Shown here piece after piece: positions 43,417 through 54,287 of a stretch of 64,000 nucleotides of DNA; position 1 is the stretch's first letter; every line of letters begins with the position of its first letter. Both the position numbers and the translations under genes were made by a program. Source of the stretch: Candidula unifasciata (Eukaryota; Mollusca; Gastropoda; Stylommatophora; Geomitridae); NCBI GenBank assembly GCA_905116865.2, contig CAJHNH020006902.1, forward strand, positions 172,501 through 236,500. The letters run 5' to 3'. Under the pieces are notes generated by a model. The model ran no database searches and had not been told where the DNA came from. It saw only the letters and a program-made list of their open reading frames with translations.

Positions 43417-44110
43417 ACTGTTGTATCTGAAGATAACAGAGTTCGTCTTCCTCTCCTCCTCCTCCTTCTTCTTCTTCTTCTTCTTCTTCTTCTTCTTCTT
43501 CTTCTTCTCTTCTTCTTCTTCTTCTTGTTCTTTTTTTATACTGTTGTATCTGAAGATAACAGAGTTCGTCTTCCTCTCATCCTCCTCCTCCTCTTCCTCA
43601 TTCTTTTTCTGCTTCTTCTTCATCATCTTCTTGATCTTCTTCTTCTTCTTCTTCTTCTTCTTCTTCTTCTTCTTCTTCTTCTTCTTCTTCTTCTTCTTCT
43701 TCTTCTTCTTCTTCTTCTTCTTCTTCTTCTTCTTCTTCTTCTTTTCTTCTTCTTCTTCTTCTTCTTCTTCTTCTTCTTCTTCTTCTTCTTCTTCTTCTTC
43801 TTCTTCTTCTTCTTCTTTTCTTTCTTCTTCTTCTTTCTTCTTCTTCTTCTTCTTCTTCTTCTTCTTCTTCTTCTTCTTCTTCTTCTTTTTTTTCTTCTTC
43901 TTCTTCTTCTTCTTCTTCTTCTTTCTTCTTCTTCTTTTCTTCTTCTTCTTCTTCCTTCTTCTCCTCTTCTGCTTCTTCTTTTTTCTTTCTTCTTCTTCTT
44001 CTTCTTCTTCTTCTTCTTCTTCTTTCTTCTTCTCTTTTCTTCTCCTTCTTCTTCTTCTCCTTCCTTCTTCTTCTTTTCTTCTTCTTCTTCTTCTACTTCT
44101 CTTCTTCTTC
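43417..44110 (-). repeat. TTC field with a 123-bp duplication
   Basis: A 40-bp unique block (ACTGTTGTATCTGAAGATAA, then CAGAGTTCGTCTTCCTCTC) occurs at 43417 and again at 43540, each leading into (TTC)n. The longer TTC run continues to 44110 with single extra T or C insertions. Given as minus because the purine (GAA) strand is the minus strand. Confidence 0.94.
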
Positions 44111-44114
44111 TTAT

Positions 44115-45535
44115 CATCACACGCTCTTCCTCCCACTCCTTCTATTCCTTATTCACACTTCTTCACTTCTTGTCACATCAGTTACCTTTACTTTCCATAA
44201 CATTTTCTTTCATTTAGTGAACTTAAGAGCATTACTCAGTTGAATTAACAAGGGGTAGGAGTTCAAACCTACTGGCTGTGTAATGTTTTAGTCCCTTCTT
44301 TGCGACTGTCATCATCATCAGTTTTTACTTTTGCTGTTAAGCCTCGCAGGGAGGGAAAGTTTGCGATCCACTGCTCGACTGGTATCAGTGACTATTGTCA
44401 TACTCAGTCGGTGTAGAGTATCTTTACTATCATCATTCCATCATATCGAAAAGCTACCTCTTGATTTTAAATCAGATCATTTCATGTGTAGCGCCTAAGA
44501 TGGTGGTTGATGGCCAAACCATTTGATCTTCTGTTTTTCAGTCAATTTAGTACATGCTGTTGTTTCCACAGTCCGATTGTATCATTTCTGACTATCTTAG
44601 ATGGTTAAACTGGCGGCTTTTCTCACGAATCTTATATCACAAGTGTTAATTTACGTAAGTTGCTTTTTTGATAAGGTCCAATTCGACAATGGTTGCACGG
44701 TGTTGGTGTGATTCTGTTTTATCATCTGTACACGACTTTCAGGAAACAAAATACCCTTGAATCTTCGTCCATTCAGCCTTTTCTCTAGTGTGATCATGGA
44801 AGGAGATACCGGCTCTTGTGGCGATATTCGTATGCATTGTAAAAGATTCTTCGTAAACAAATCAAAGTACCCTACGTCAGATACCAAGATTAAATACACA
44901 GATTCGGAAAGTATCTTACGTCAGATACCCAGATTTGAAGAAAAAAAAAAACTATACTTTAATTACACAGATTTGAAAAGTAGCCTACATCAAATACTTA
45001 GATTTAAAAAGTACTCTACGTCAAATATCCACATTTGAAAACTTGCCAGGTTTTCTCCCAATTTCTCGACCAATGTTCCACCATCTGGTCTGCAACGCGG
45101 TTCACCAAAAACCGCTGAAAGCCAGCCGCCGGCGCCCTCAAGCACCCACGTCAACAACCCTAGTATTTATGTTCAAATAATAGTCTACACACAACGACAT
45201 TAGCAAAACGATTTCTCCTTTCCACTCACATTTGTATTTCTAGAAAGTAGACTTTTTCTTGTGCATTGTTCTCCTCTGTATTGTGCACAAAACAACGGGG
45301 TATTGTCTTTGGCCGAGCAGCTTGAGATACCTTCTTCTACTGTCTGAGAAAAGTTCTAGCTTTGGGGGTCACATCTGTTCGTATCTTAGTAGTCGCAACG
45401 ATGGCTGATGCACGTAGATCGATTTGCTTCTTTTCTAAATGTCACTTCCATGTTTGGCATGTATGTTTTGTGTCTTACACTTTGATTTTTGTTTAACCTT
45501 GTCCCGGTATTTTGATTTTTTTTTCTTGTCGTGTC
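44115..45535. other. Mostly unassigned, with a short tandem repeat and a tRNA-like piece
   Basis: 44222-44290 (AGAGCATTACTCAGTTGAAT, GGTAGGAGTTCAAACCTACT) looks like a tRNA-like head with B-box-type arm. 44865-45040 holds about four units of roughly 37 bp with TACGTCAGATACCCAGATTT. No protein recognised in the remainder. Confidence 0.45.
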
Positions 45536-45539
45536 TTGT

Positions 45540-46610
45540 GCTTTGATATTTCTCTTGTACTATTTTGTCCTTTGATACCTCTCTTGTAATATCTTGTGCT
45601 TTGATATCTCTATTGTCTTGTGCTCTGATAAATCTCTTGTAAAGTCTTGTGCTTTGATATCTCTCTTGTAATGTCTTGTGCTCTGTTATCTCTCTTGTAA
45701 TGTCTTGTGCTTTGATATCTCTATTGTCTTGTGCTCTGATAAATCTCTTGTAATATCTTGTGCTCTGTTATCTCTCTTGTAATGTCTTGTGCTTTGATAT
45801 CTCTATTGTCTTGTGCTCTGATAAATCTCTTGTAATGTCTTGTGCTTTGATATCTCTCTTGTAATGTTTTGTGCTTTGATATCTCTATTGTCTTGTGCTC
45901 TGATAAATCTTTTGTATAGTCTTGTGCTCTGATTGATATATCTCTTGTATAGTCTTGTGCTTTGATATCTCTCTTGTAATGTTTTGTGCTTTGAAATCTC
46001 TCTTGTAATGTTTTGTGCTTTGATATCTCTATTGTAATGTCTTGTGCTTTGATATCTCTATTGTCTTGTGCTCTGATAAATCTCTTGTAATGTCTTTTGT
46101 TTTGATATTTCCCTTGTAATGTCTTGTGCTTTGATATATCTCTTGTAATGTCTTGTGCTTTAATATCTCTATTGTCTTGTGCTCTGATAAATCTCTTGTA
46201 ATGTCTTGTGCTTTGATATTTCTCTTGTAATGTCATGTGCTTTGATATCTCTTTTGTATAGTCTTGTACTTTGATATATCTCTTGTATAGTCTTGTGCTT
46301 TGATATCTCTCTTGTAAAGTCTTGTGCTTCGATATCTCTCTTGTCTAATCTTGTGCTTTGATATCTCTCTTGTATAGTCTTGTGCTTTTATATCTCTCTT
46401 GTATAGTCTTGTGCTTCGATATTTACCTTGTAATGTCTTGTGCTTTGATATCTCTCTTGTATAGTCTTGTGCTTCGATATCTCTCTTGTATAGTCTTGTG
46501 CTCTGATATCTCTCTTGTATAGTCTTGTGCTTTGATATCTCTCTTGTAATGTTTTGTGCTTCGATATTTACCTTGTAATGTCTTGTGCTTTGATATGTCT
46601 CTTGAAATGC
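45540..46610. repeat. 29-bp / 23-bp satellite
   Basis: Unit GCTTTGATATCTCTCTTGTA plus ATGTCTTGT; some units lack 6 bases (CTATTGTCTTGT form). Arranged partly as pairs or triplets of long and short units. The minus-strand frames (Gln-His-Lys-Arg rich) are artefacts. Confidence 0.95.
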
Positions 46611-46774
46611 CACACAGCGCTCACAGTCTTACCTCCATTCCGCGGTATCCTAAGAAGTCCATTCGATACAGTGGATGCATTCCAGCATAGCACATTTGGC
46701 CTCTGTCATCCGTGTTCTTTTTTTAGGGTTTATTTTGCTCGTCCTCGTCTCCTCAATCCCTATATTTTATATTA

Positions 46775-47055
46775 TAAGGAAAGTAAACATCCCTTTACAC
46801 GCCTCAAGGCGCATAGGGCATTGGGAAGAGCACCCATATTTTTACAGACCAATTGGCACTAGGTGTTTAATTTCGTCAGCATTACGCCGGCCGTCTTCAC
46901 TTCCCCAGGACATGCATTTTAGTATTTAGTTTATATTGAGTCGACCTGCAACGCCCCATACCATGATAAAAATCCACGCATCCAGCAGTGGGTTTCGATC
47001 GCGGTAGGTTGGGATTATGAGTCCGACTCGCAACGCCTAAGCCACGGACGCCACT
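46775..47055 (-). mobile_element. SINE-C, head type 2, full length
   Basis: Reverse complement of the element at 40258-40535: plus strand reads CACGCCTCAAGGCGCATAGG, CCAATTGGCACTAGGTG, GCATTACGCCGGCCGTCTTC, then TGGGTTTCGATCGCGGTAGG and GCAACGCCTAAGCCACGGAC. Both boxes are intact. Confidence 0.9.
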
Positions 47056-47111
47056 ATATTTCACATTATGTTATGTGAAATTTATATTTATTTGACATTC
47101 ACTACAAGACA

Positions 47112-47116
<5 letters not shown>

Positions 47117-47190
<74 letters not shown>
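47117..47190. repeat. (ATT)n microsatellite
   Basis: About 24 uninterrupted ATT triplets, then (CAT)4. Confidence 0.98.
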
Positions 47191-47192
<2 letters not shown>

Positions 47193-47199
47193 CATCATC

Positions 47200-47712
47200 A
47201 TCATTTTTAATTTTAATATTATTAAGAAGTTAAACAGATTGCCCTCCCATTGTCTTACTTGAGTTGACGCCCTTGGCTCCATGGCTACTCCTGTAAACAA
47301 ACAGTACATCGTATTTTCTCAGCTGCCAGACGTAGGTCAGATCTTTTGTTTCTGTTCTTGATGACTTTTCATCTCCTCGGAATTCCCTCGTCGGTTTGAC
47401 GAGATAATCAGATCGCTGGACAATGGGTGGCTGTCAGCTGGTCGCGTGTGTGACTGTCCACTCTGTTGACCGGCTGAAGTTTCGTTTTAGATAGTATAAA
47501 GAGATAGTTTTTGTTTCGTGTGTCCTTCGGTCTGTACTTGTTTTTTCTGTGAGTGCCAGAGAATTTGTGTTACTGTCTGTATCTTATTAGCTTGTATTTT
47601 GTTTAGAGCCTGGATAGCACAATAGTTAGACGAAGGGCTGATGTTAAAACCCCTTTTGGGAGAATTGAATTTTTTAAAGACCTTGATAACCAGGTCGACG
47701 CTACCTACTTAA
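47200..47712. other. Unassigned, with a possible tRNA-like fragment
   Basis: 47605-47650 (AGCCTGGATAGCACAATAGT, TAGACGAAGG) resembles an A-box arm; no B box follows. The end of the interval (GTCGACGCTACCTACTTAAC) enters the 27-bp satellite. Confidence 0.4.
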
Positions 47713-47715
47713 CAT

Positions 47716-49370
47716 TGCAGCCAGTATGTTCTTACTTAAAAATGTGCAGCCAGTATTTTCTTACTTAACATTGCAGCCAATATTTTCTTACTTAACATTG
47801 CAGGCATTATTTTCTTACTTAACATTGCAGCCAGCATTTTCTTACTTAACATTGCAGCCAGTATTTTCTTACTCAACATTGTAGCTAGTATTTTCTTACT
47901 TAACATTGCAGCCAGTATTTTCTTACTTAAAATTGCAGCCAGTATTTTCTTACTTAACATTGCAGCCAGTATTTTCTTACTCAACATTGTAGCTAGTATT
48001 TTCTTACTTAACATTGCAGCCAGTATTTTCTTACTTAACATTGCAGCAATATTTCTTACTTAACATTGCAGCCATTATTTTCTTACTTAACATTGCAGCC
48101 AGTATTTTCTTACTTAAATTGCAGCCAGTATTGCATTGCCAGTAGTTTTCTTACTTAACATTGCAGCCAGTATTTTCTTACTTAACATTGCAGCCAATAT
48201 TTTCTTACTTAACATTGCAGCCAATATTTTCTTACTTAACATTGCAGCCCAGTATTTTCTTACTTAACATTTGCAGCCAGTATTTTCTTACTTAACATTT
48301 ATTTTCTTACTTAACATTGCAGCCAGCATTTTTTACTTACATTGCAGCCAGTATTTTCTTACATTGCAGCCAGTATTTTCTTACTTAACATTGCAGCCAG
48401 TATTTTCTTACTTAACATTGCAGCCAATATTTTCTTACTTAACATTGCAGCATAGCCAAGTATTTTTTCTTACTTAACATTGCAGCCAGTATTTTCTTAC
48501 TTAACATTGCAGCCAGTATTTTCTTACTTAACATTGCAGCCAGTATTTTCTTACTTAACATTGCAGCCAATATTTTCTTACTTAACATTGCAGCCAGTAT
48601 TTTCTTACTTAACATTGCAGCCATTATTTTCTTACTTAACATTGCAGCCAGTATTTTCTTACTTAACATTGCAGGCATTATTTTCTTACTTAACATTGCA
48701 GCCAGTATTTTCTTACTTAACATTGCAGCCAATATTTTCTTACTTAACATTGCAGTATTTCTTACTTAACCAGTAGTTTCTTACATGCAGCCAGTATTTT
48801 CTTACTTAACATTGCAGCCAATATTTTCTTACTTCACATTGCAGCCAGTATTTTCTTACTTAACATTGCAGCCAGTATTTTCTTACTTAACATTGCAGCC
48901 AGTATTTTCTTACTTAATATTGCAGCCAGCATTTTCTTACTTAACATAGCAGCCAGTATCTTCTTACTTAACATTGCAGCCAGTATTTTCTTACTTAACA
49001 TTGCCGCCAGTATTTTCTTACTTAACATTGCAGCCAGTATTTTCTTACTTAACATTGCTGCCAATATTTTCTTACTTAACATTGCAGGCATTATTTTCTT
49101 ACTTAACATTGCAGCCAGTATTTTCTTACTTAACATTGCAGCCAGTATTTTTTTTTTTACTCAACATTGCAGCCAGTATTTTCTTACTTAACATTGCAGC
49201 CATTATTTTCTTACTTAACATTGCAGCCAGTATTTTCTTACTTAACATTGCAACCAATCTCTACTGTTATGACGGAACTGATAGACTGTATTTTCTTACT
49301 TAACATTGCAGCCAGTATTTTCTTACTTAACATTGCAACCAATCTCTACTGTTATGACGGAACTGATAGA
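47716..49370. repeat. 27-bp satellite, about 60 units
   Basis: Unit ACTTAACATTGCAGCCAGTA plus TTTTCTT. Periodicity of 27 keeps frames open for up to about 100 codons on both strands (9-residue repeats such as MLSKKILAA); these are artefacts. Every unit contains TTGCAG after a pyrimidine-rich TTTTCTTACTTAAC run. Disrupted, indel-rich units lie at 48040-48470 and 48750-48840. The terminal units near 49255 and 49340 share CAACCAATCTCTACTGTTAT, a duplicated junction. Confidence 0.96.
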
Positions 49371-49382
49371 CTGTTTAAAAAA

Positions 49383-49555
49383 GTAGTAAAAGTACTACTA
49401 CTGTTGCTGCTAATACTACTGCTGCTGTTGTTACTGCTGCTGCTGCTACTGCTTCTGTTGTTGCTGCTGCTGCTATTACTAATGCTGCTGCTACAATTAC
49501 TACTAGTACTACTGTTGCTACAACTACTGCTTTTGCTTCTGCTACTTACTTAAAC
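49383..49555. repeat. (CTG)/(TAC) trinucleotide tract
   Basis: Interrupted CTGCTG, TACTAC and GTTGTTG triplets; poly-Leu frame is an artefact. Confidence 0.85.
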
Positions 49556-49559
49556 ACGG

Positions 49560-50550
49560 TTGTTCTTGAACTGTTTTGGTCGCAAATTAACACAGTTGTA
49601 GGCAGGACAGATACATTTCATTGTCAATTGAAAACAGACTGGACCTCCATATCTTGAGACCAAGTCCGAATTTTCGAGTCACCCGGAAATGAGCTGTCCG
49701 CGGACACATAATGAAATCTAAACTGACCCTATCCCCAGCTTTCGGCACTGACTTAAAATGACCTGTGTCCGGAATTATTGACCTTAATCAAACCGTCTCT
49801 ACAACTTGGAATAACTCTGGCAGAGGACGAGGGTCAGCGATGGCGCTCTGGCCACACACAAACGCCAGAGGCCATCGTCTGCCATCTTAATAAGCTGTCA
49901 TTCACAAGTCAGCGCGGACAGGCCGGGGTTTTGTTAACTTGAAGGTCGTGACCAACGTCTGCTGTCCTGGCAGAAGTGTCTCTAGGCGATAACGATATTG
50001 GAACTTTGATACGTCCCCGCTGTATAAACACTGGGGGGGGGGGGGGGGGGGCCTGGTGGAGGGACAGTTTATCCATTGGGTTGTGGGCAGACAAGGACAC
50101 GGGGACACACGGGGGAGGAAGGGGAGATTCGGACCGCACTATGTGACAGTTGGTTAGACTTAGACGTTACCTCTATTGGGCGGGGGGGGGGGGGGGTTGC
50201 TATTTTTTGGTTCCTGTTAGAACTAAAGCACCGTGTCGTATTTACTACTGCTGCTGCTACTACTATTACTACTGCTAATGCTGCTGCTACTACTACTGCC
50301 TACTACTACTACTTTTGCTTCTACCGCTACTACTACTATAGCTTCTGTTGCTGCTGCTTCTACTACCTACAACTATTCCTGCCTAATCTGCTGCTGCTAC
50401 TACTCTAATACTACTTCTTCTCCTATTACTGCACCACTATCATCACTACTGCCACATGAACTAAAATTACCACAAAAGTATAAACCTTCCGAAATCATTT
50501 GGCCCTAAAAGATATTTCCTGCTGGGTGCCTGATTTAGGTAGGTAGTATA
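49560..50550. other. Unassigned; poly-G and trinucleotide tracts
   Basis: Poly-G at 50033-50051 and 50182-50196, and a CTG/TAC triplet field at 50246-50455. 49560-50030 shows no recognisable exon or repeat. Frames here are low complexity or unsupported. Confidence 0.5.
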
Positions 50551-50554
50551 GACA

Positions 50555-50834
50555 TGTCCTCCGAAGTCAGAATGCATCTGCATGAAAGGTAAAGAGCCAG
50601 CAGTCTGCACACCATTAACCCAGATCTGTAAATCGGATGTGCATGCCACTCTCAGGACCAGAAACAACACCAAGGTCGAGATGTGGATGAACGACTAGGA
50701 CTTCTCGCCGAAGTTTACAAGCGGTGAACGCAAAGAAGAAGAAGAAGAAGAAGAAGAAGAAGAAGAAGAAGAAGAAGAAGAAGAAGAAGAAGAAGAAGAA
50801 GAAGAAGAAGAAGAAGAAGAAGAAGAGGAAAAAT

Positions 50835-50868
<34 letters not shown>

Positions 50869-50990
50869 AGAAGAAGAAGAAGAAGAAGAAGAAGAAGAAG
50901 AAGAAGAAGAAGAAGAAGAAGAAGAAGAAGAAGAAGAAGAAGAAAAAGAAGAAGGAAGAAAGAAGAAGAAGAAGGAAGAAGAATGGGTAC
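50555..50990 (+). mobile_element. Element G (5' truncated) continuing into a 255-bp GAA field
   Basis: 50560-50732 matches 33785-33957: CCGAAGTCAGAATGCATCTG, GAGCCAGCAGTCTGCAC, TGTAAATCGGATGTGCATGC, GATGAACGACTAGGACTTCT and CGCCGAAGTTTACAAGCGGT followed by GAACGCAAAGAAG. The element's 3' GAA end is continuous, without any break, with about 85 further GAA triplets to 50990, broken only by AAATAA and GGA interruptions near 50830. Confidence 0.9.
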
Positions 50991-50999
50991 ACAAATCAT

Positions 51000-51598
51000 C
51001 GAAAAGTCCAGAGTTCACGCAGCAACTGGATTGTTACCAAAAGCAAGCATACTCCAACAACAAAAAAAGCGAGAACAATAACGCCCTGTACCGGACCTGC
51101 AGCCCGCCTACCAAATCTCTTAACAGCCGGATCTTTTCATTTGTCTGCTCTGGAGGTTAGAGTTGAAATTGTCGGAACGTGACCTCCTAGTCGGGGTCAG
51201 TCCTATAGTCGCCGGGGCCATGTAAAGACACGGCCCGATAGCCCATGATTAGCCGGCCTCTGGTCGGGTTAGTTGAGCCCCGTATTGGTCGAGGTAGAAG
51301 CTCTTGTTTAAGGGCCATATTTGGGGGCAAAAGAGGGGATTATAGACGGCGTGCTCTGGGAAATGACTTCTGACCAGAAACATGGCTAAAGTCTATTGTT
51401 TGGGACATGCACGGATAGATGTTTTTGCGCTAGTAAATAATCCCAAAGTCTGTCCAGCTGAAACGGAGCTGTTTACCGTAAACAGCCATGGATATGGTAT
51501 CGCCACGAAAGAAAACAGAGCTTGACTTACACATGTTACTGCAAAGGTCCAAATTCTGTGTGTGTGTGTTTTTTTTTTTTTTTCTTTTCTTTTTTCTT
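51000..51598. other. Unassigned, GC-rich middle
   Basis: 51180-51420 has balanced, non-repetitive composition (GATAGCCCATGATTAGCCGG, TCTGGTCGGGTTAGTTGAGC) unlike the surroundings. It could be conserved non-coding DNA of the presumed Runx intron, but nothing proves this. Poly-T at 51569-51583. Confidence 0.35.
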
Positions 51599-51599
51599 T

Positions 51600-51872
51600 C
51601 TCGAAATGTGATACAAATGACCCTTTTCCACGCCTTCATGTGTATTGGGCACATAGGGCTAGACCTAATTTTTTCAAAACCATTCGCCATGTGGTGGTTA
51701 GCATCACGCCTGCTGCCTTTACTTCCAAGGACAACACCTGGTGCCCACTTAAGGAAGGGTCGACCTAGAAACCAAGATATTTTGTTAAGCTTTTCCCCTT
51801 TAGGATCTAAACCCACGACCATCCGATCCACAGGCGAGCGTCTGGTCGCTACACCACGGTAGCATCTTTTGA
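51600..51872 (-). mobile_element. SINE-C, head type 1
   Basis: Plus strand reads CCTTTTCCACGCCTTCATGT, GGGCACATAGGGCTAGACCT, CATCACGCCTGCTGCC, TACTTCCAAGGACAACACCT, and ends in the head complement CGAGCGTCTGGTCGCTACAC then CACGG. The B box is changed (GATCTAAACCCACGACC on the plus strand). Confidence 0.85.
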
Positions 51873-51879
51873 CTGTTTG

Positions 51880-52098
51880 TGATTTTACTAGGCAACTTTA
51901 TGTCCAGTAGTGTTTGTCACTGTCCAGAAAGCAAAGGCAAACCACTGGACGTAAATTTGCCAAGAAATCACAACAGTCAAAAAAAAAATGCTGGGGTTGG
52001 TTCTGCAATGTCCTGTAAAGGATACGCAACTAACAAGGAGTTCGTCATCTGGACGCCGCGTAGTCAGGTTTAACCAACTGAGCTATCGAGCCGGGCCT
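51880..52098. mobile_element. SINE-B body facing a SINE-A-type head
   Basis: 51880-52030 is SINE-B body in plus orientation, ending AAAGGATACGCAACTAAC. It joins directly to a SINE-A-type tRNA head in minus orientation at 52031-52098 (minus strand reads CCCGGCTCGATAGCTCAGTT). Also within the body, ACTTTATGTCCAGTAGT and ACTGGACGTAAATTTGCC form a short inverted repeat. A chimeric or rearranged copy. Confidence 0.65.
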
Positions 52099-52243
52099 AC
52101 GTAGTAAATAAATTAGAAAAGCTTGCTGTTTTTGAATTACCAATAAACGTTTAATGCGCTGTATTTATCGAGCGTGACATATTTATCTATACTTAGTACT
52201 GCTGTAAATAGCAGAAGCATCGAGAATGAAAACAGTTACTGAT

Positions 52244-52458
52244 GTTTGTTTTAGTATCCAAAAACCATGAGTTGTTAACCCTTAGGCTCGGTATTATGGA
52301 TATCGCAACCTTTCGGCCTTGATTCCATTTTAAATACCGTAAATCTGGGAGAAAATGTGGCTTTCCTGCCTACCCCCGGGAGTGAACCTGGACCACAAGG
52401 AGTTCGTCACCCGCTCACCGCGCAATCCGGTTTAGCCAACTACGATAGAGAGCCGGGC
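52244..52458 (-). mobile_element. SINE-A with 16-bp target-site duplication
   Basis: GAAAACAGTTACTGAT at 52228-52243 is repeated exactly at 52459-52474. The 215-bp insert reads on the minus strand GCCCGGCTCTCTATCGTAGT, B-box region CAGGTTCACTCCCGGGGGTA, body, and TGGTTTTTGGATACTAAAAC at the 3' end. It defines the exact 5' and 3' boundaries of the SINE-A family. Confidence 0.95.
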
Positions 52459-52479
52459 GAAAACAGTTACTGATAAACT

Positions 52480-52855
52480 ACAAATATTCATTAACTGATA
52501 TCTGAGTAAAATATAAAAAATTTAATTGTATGACAGATTCAATAATGCGGAGTTTGGGAGAACTAAACAAACTGCAGTGAATTCAGAGGCGAGCAGAGAC
52601 ACTGACGTTGGAAGGAACACAGTGAGGAGATCTAGCAATGGTGTGACTATGATATCCTTGTATTGCGATCCCACGAAGTTGAGGAGGGGGAAGGGGGAGG
52701 ACAGGGGACATGTTCATAGAAAAGGAAACAAGTGCTGTCTGGGATGATATAGTTTTGAGTGCTGCTTTGCGAGGTGGCAAAGAACACATAGGCAAGTTTG
52801 GTGGGTTGGCTACATACTTTAGGGGCTAAAGTCAGGAGGAGGGAGGAAGGAAGGA
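52480..52855. other. Unassigned
   Basis: The frames at 52526-52747 (+) and in antisense have no recognisable domain, though TISKFDRFNNAEFGRT-like text could come from a LINE. GGA-rich sequence leads into the following GAA field. Confidence 0.35.
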
Positions 52856-52859
52856 GAAG

Positions 52860-53002
52860 AAGGAGGAGGAAGAAGAATAAAAAGAAGAAGAAGAAGAAGA
52901 AGAAGAAGAAGAAGAAGAAGAAGAAGAAGAAGAAGAAGAAGAAGAAGAAGAAGAAGAAGAAGAAGAAGAAGAAGAAGAAGAAGAAGAAGAAGAGGAAGGA
53001 GA
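52860..53002 (+). repeat. (GAA)n field, ~140 bp
   Basis: About 40 GAA triplets after a GGA/AAG-rich lead-in from 52835. Artefactual Lys, Arg and Phe frames. Confidence 0.96.
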
Positions 53003-53199
53003 AAAAAAGAGGAATAATGCCAACAAAAACACAATTGTTAATCATTAAAGAACAACAACAGCAGTACAAGAAAAAAAAAAGTAAAGAATTATCAGCAAAG
53101 TATTATCACAAACATGTAGAATACGCTCCATTGTGCTGTTAAGGCAGGACAAATAAATGTGTATGCAGATTTTGTGTATGAAATATCATCATCCTCATG

Positions 53200-53745
53200 T
53201 AGCAGGTCCTTTGCAGAACGTCGCTCTCATCACGGTCTGCCTGAAAGAGACTCAGTCTCTCGCCAGCTCTCCCGCCTCATGTACTTTCATACTCAAGGAG
53301 TCACTTATATCCTGACCTATCTTCGTGTCGGTCGGCCTCTCCCTGGTACCATGCCTTCTGCCATATTTTTTCCCAATCCGTCGTGGCGCTTGATATGACC
53401 AAAATATTCCAGCTTCCAAGACATTCTATGTTTATTAGCCAATCTTCCTTGATGTTCAGATTTTTCAAGATGTCAATATTTCTCCTCTTCTTTGTCCAAG
53501 ATATTCTGAGAATCTTTCTATAGCATTTCAGCTCAAAATCGCCTATACTCTTTCTTAAGGACTGAGAGATAGTCCACGACTCACATCTGTATGTAGCCAC
53601 AGGGAAGATGCATGCTCTCAAAATTCTAATTTTGATCTCCTTGCTGGTGCTTAACCATAGACTTTTTAGGTTGTATGAAATATAACGACATGAAATATTG
53701 CCTAATCGAAGGGTGTCACAAGAAGTTCTTGTAAACAACAAACAG
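53200..53745 (-). mobile_element. LINE ORF2 C-terminal fragment (RTE-like)
   Basis: The minus frame from 53741 reads LKSLWLSTSKEIKIRILRAC, IFPVATYRCESWTISQSLRK, ELKCYRKILRISWTKKRRN, and INIECLGSWNILVISSATTD. This order (KIRIL, YGCESW, ELKCYRKILRISWT, GH-x-x-R) is classic for RTE-like LINEs; the GH motif is altered to G-S and the GRPR block is largely lost (53340-53200). Nearly open frame but substituted at conserved sites. Confidence 0.88.
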
Positions 53746-53749
53746 AAGA

Positions 53750-54286
53750 TTATACCTCAGAAACAGTGACAAACATAATAAATTGTAGACAAGATCACAC
53801 AAGAAGAAGATTATGCGATTAATAAGAAATTGTGCAGTTTGACAAAGCAACAAGACAAAGATCTTAAAAAGATGCGTTAGCAATGAGCTTGGAATCATCC
53901 AAGTTGAGATAACAAGCCGCGACGAGTGGGTGTTACCAGCTCACAGTGGCTGTATGCCTTTCGCAATCCTTTAGCCTGATTTAATTTGCTATATGGACAA
54001 CTAAGACTTCGTTTAGAGTGGCTCGTAAATTCCAAGTTCCCCCAGGCTTGGTTAGAGCTGCGAGTTCACGACAGCGGTTTTTGTCCGCAAAAGGCGACAG
54101 CCATACGCCCCGGGTTTTTTTTTTTTTTTTTTTTTAAGGCATAAACAGCGTTAAGGCTTTGTTGAAATGTCCTTGTGAAGGCTTAAGATTTGCTCATCCC
54201 AACAGATTTCCTGCCACGTGCGGTGTTGTGTCTGTGTCTTTATGTTTCCTCTTTCTTTCAAGATGCAGAAATAGAAAGAGCGCGGG
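53750..54286. other. Unassigned; poly-T at 54115-54135
   Basis: No exon or repeat family recognised. A 21-base T tract splits the interval. Confidence 0.5.
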
Positions 54287-54287
54287 G

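Noticed and set aside
45721..46613. Two minus-strand frames (171 and 126 codons), Gln/Lys/His/Arg-rich
   Set aside because: Direct translation of the 29/23-bp satellite.
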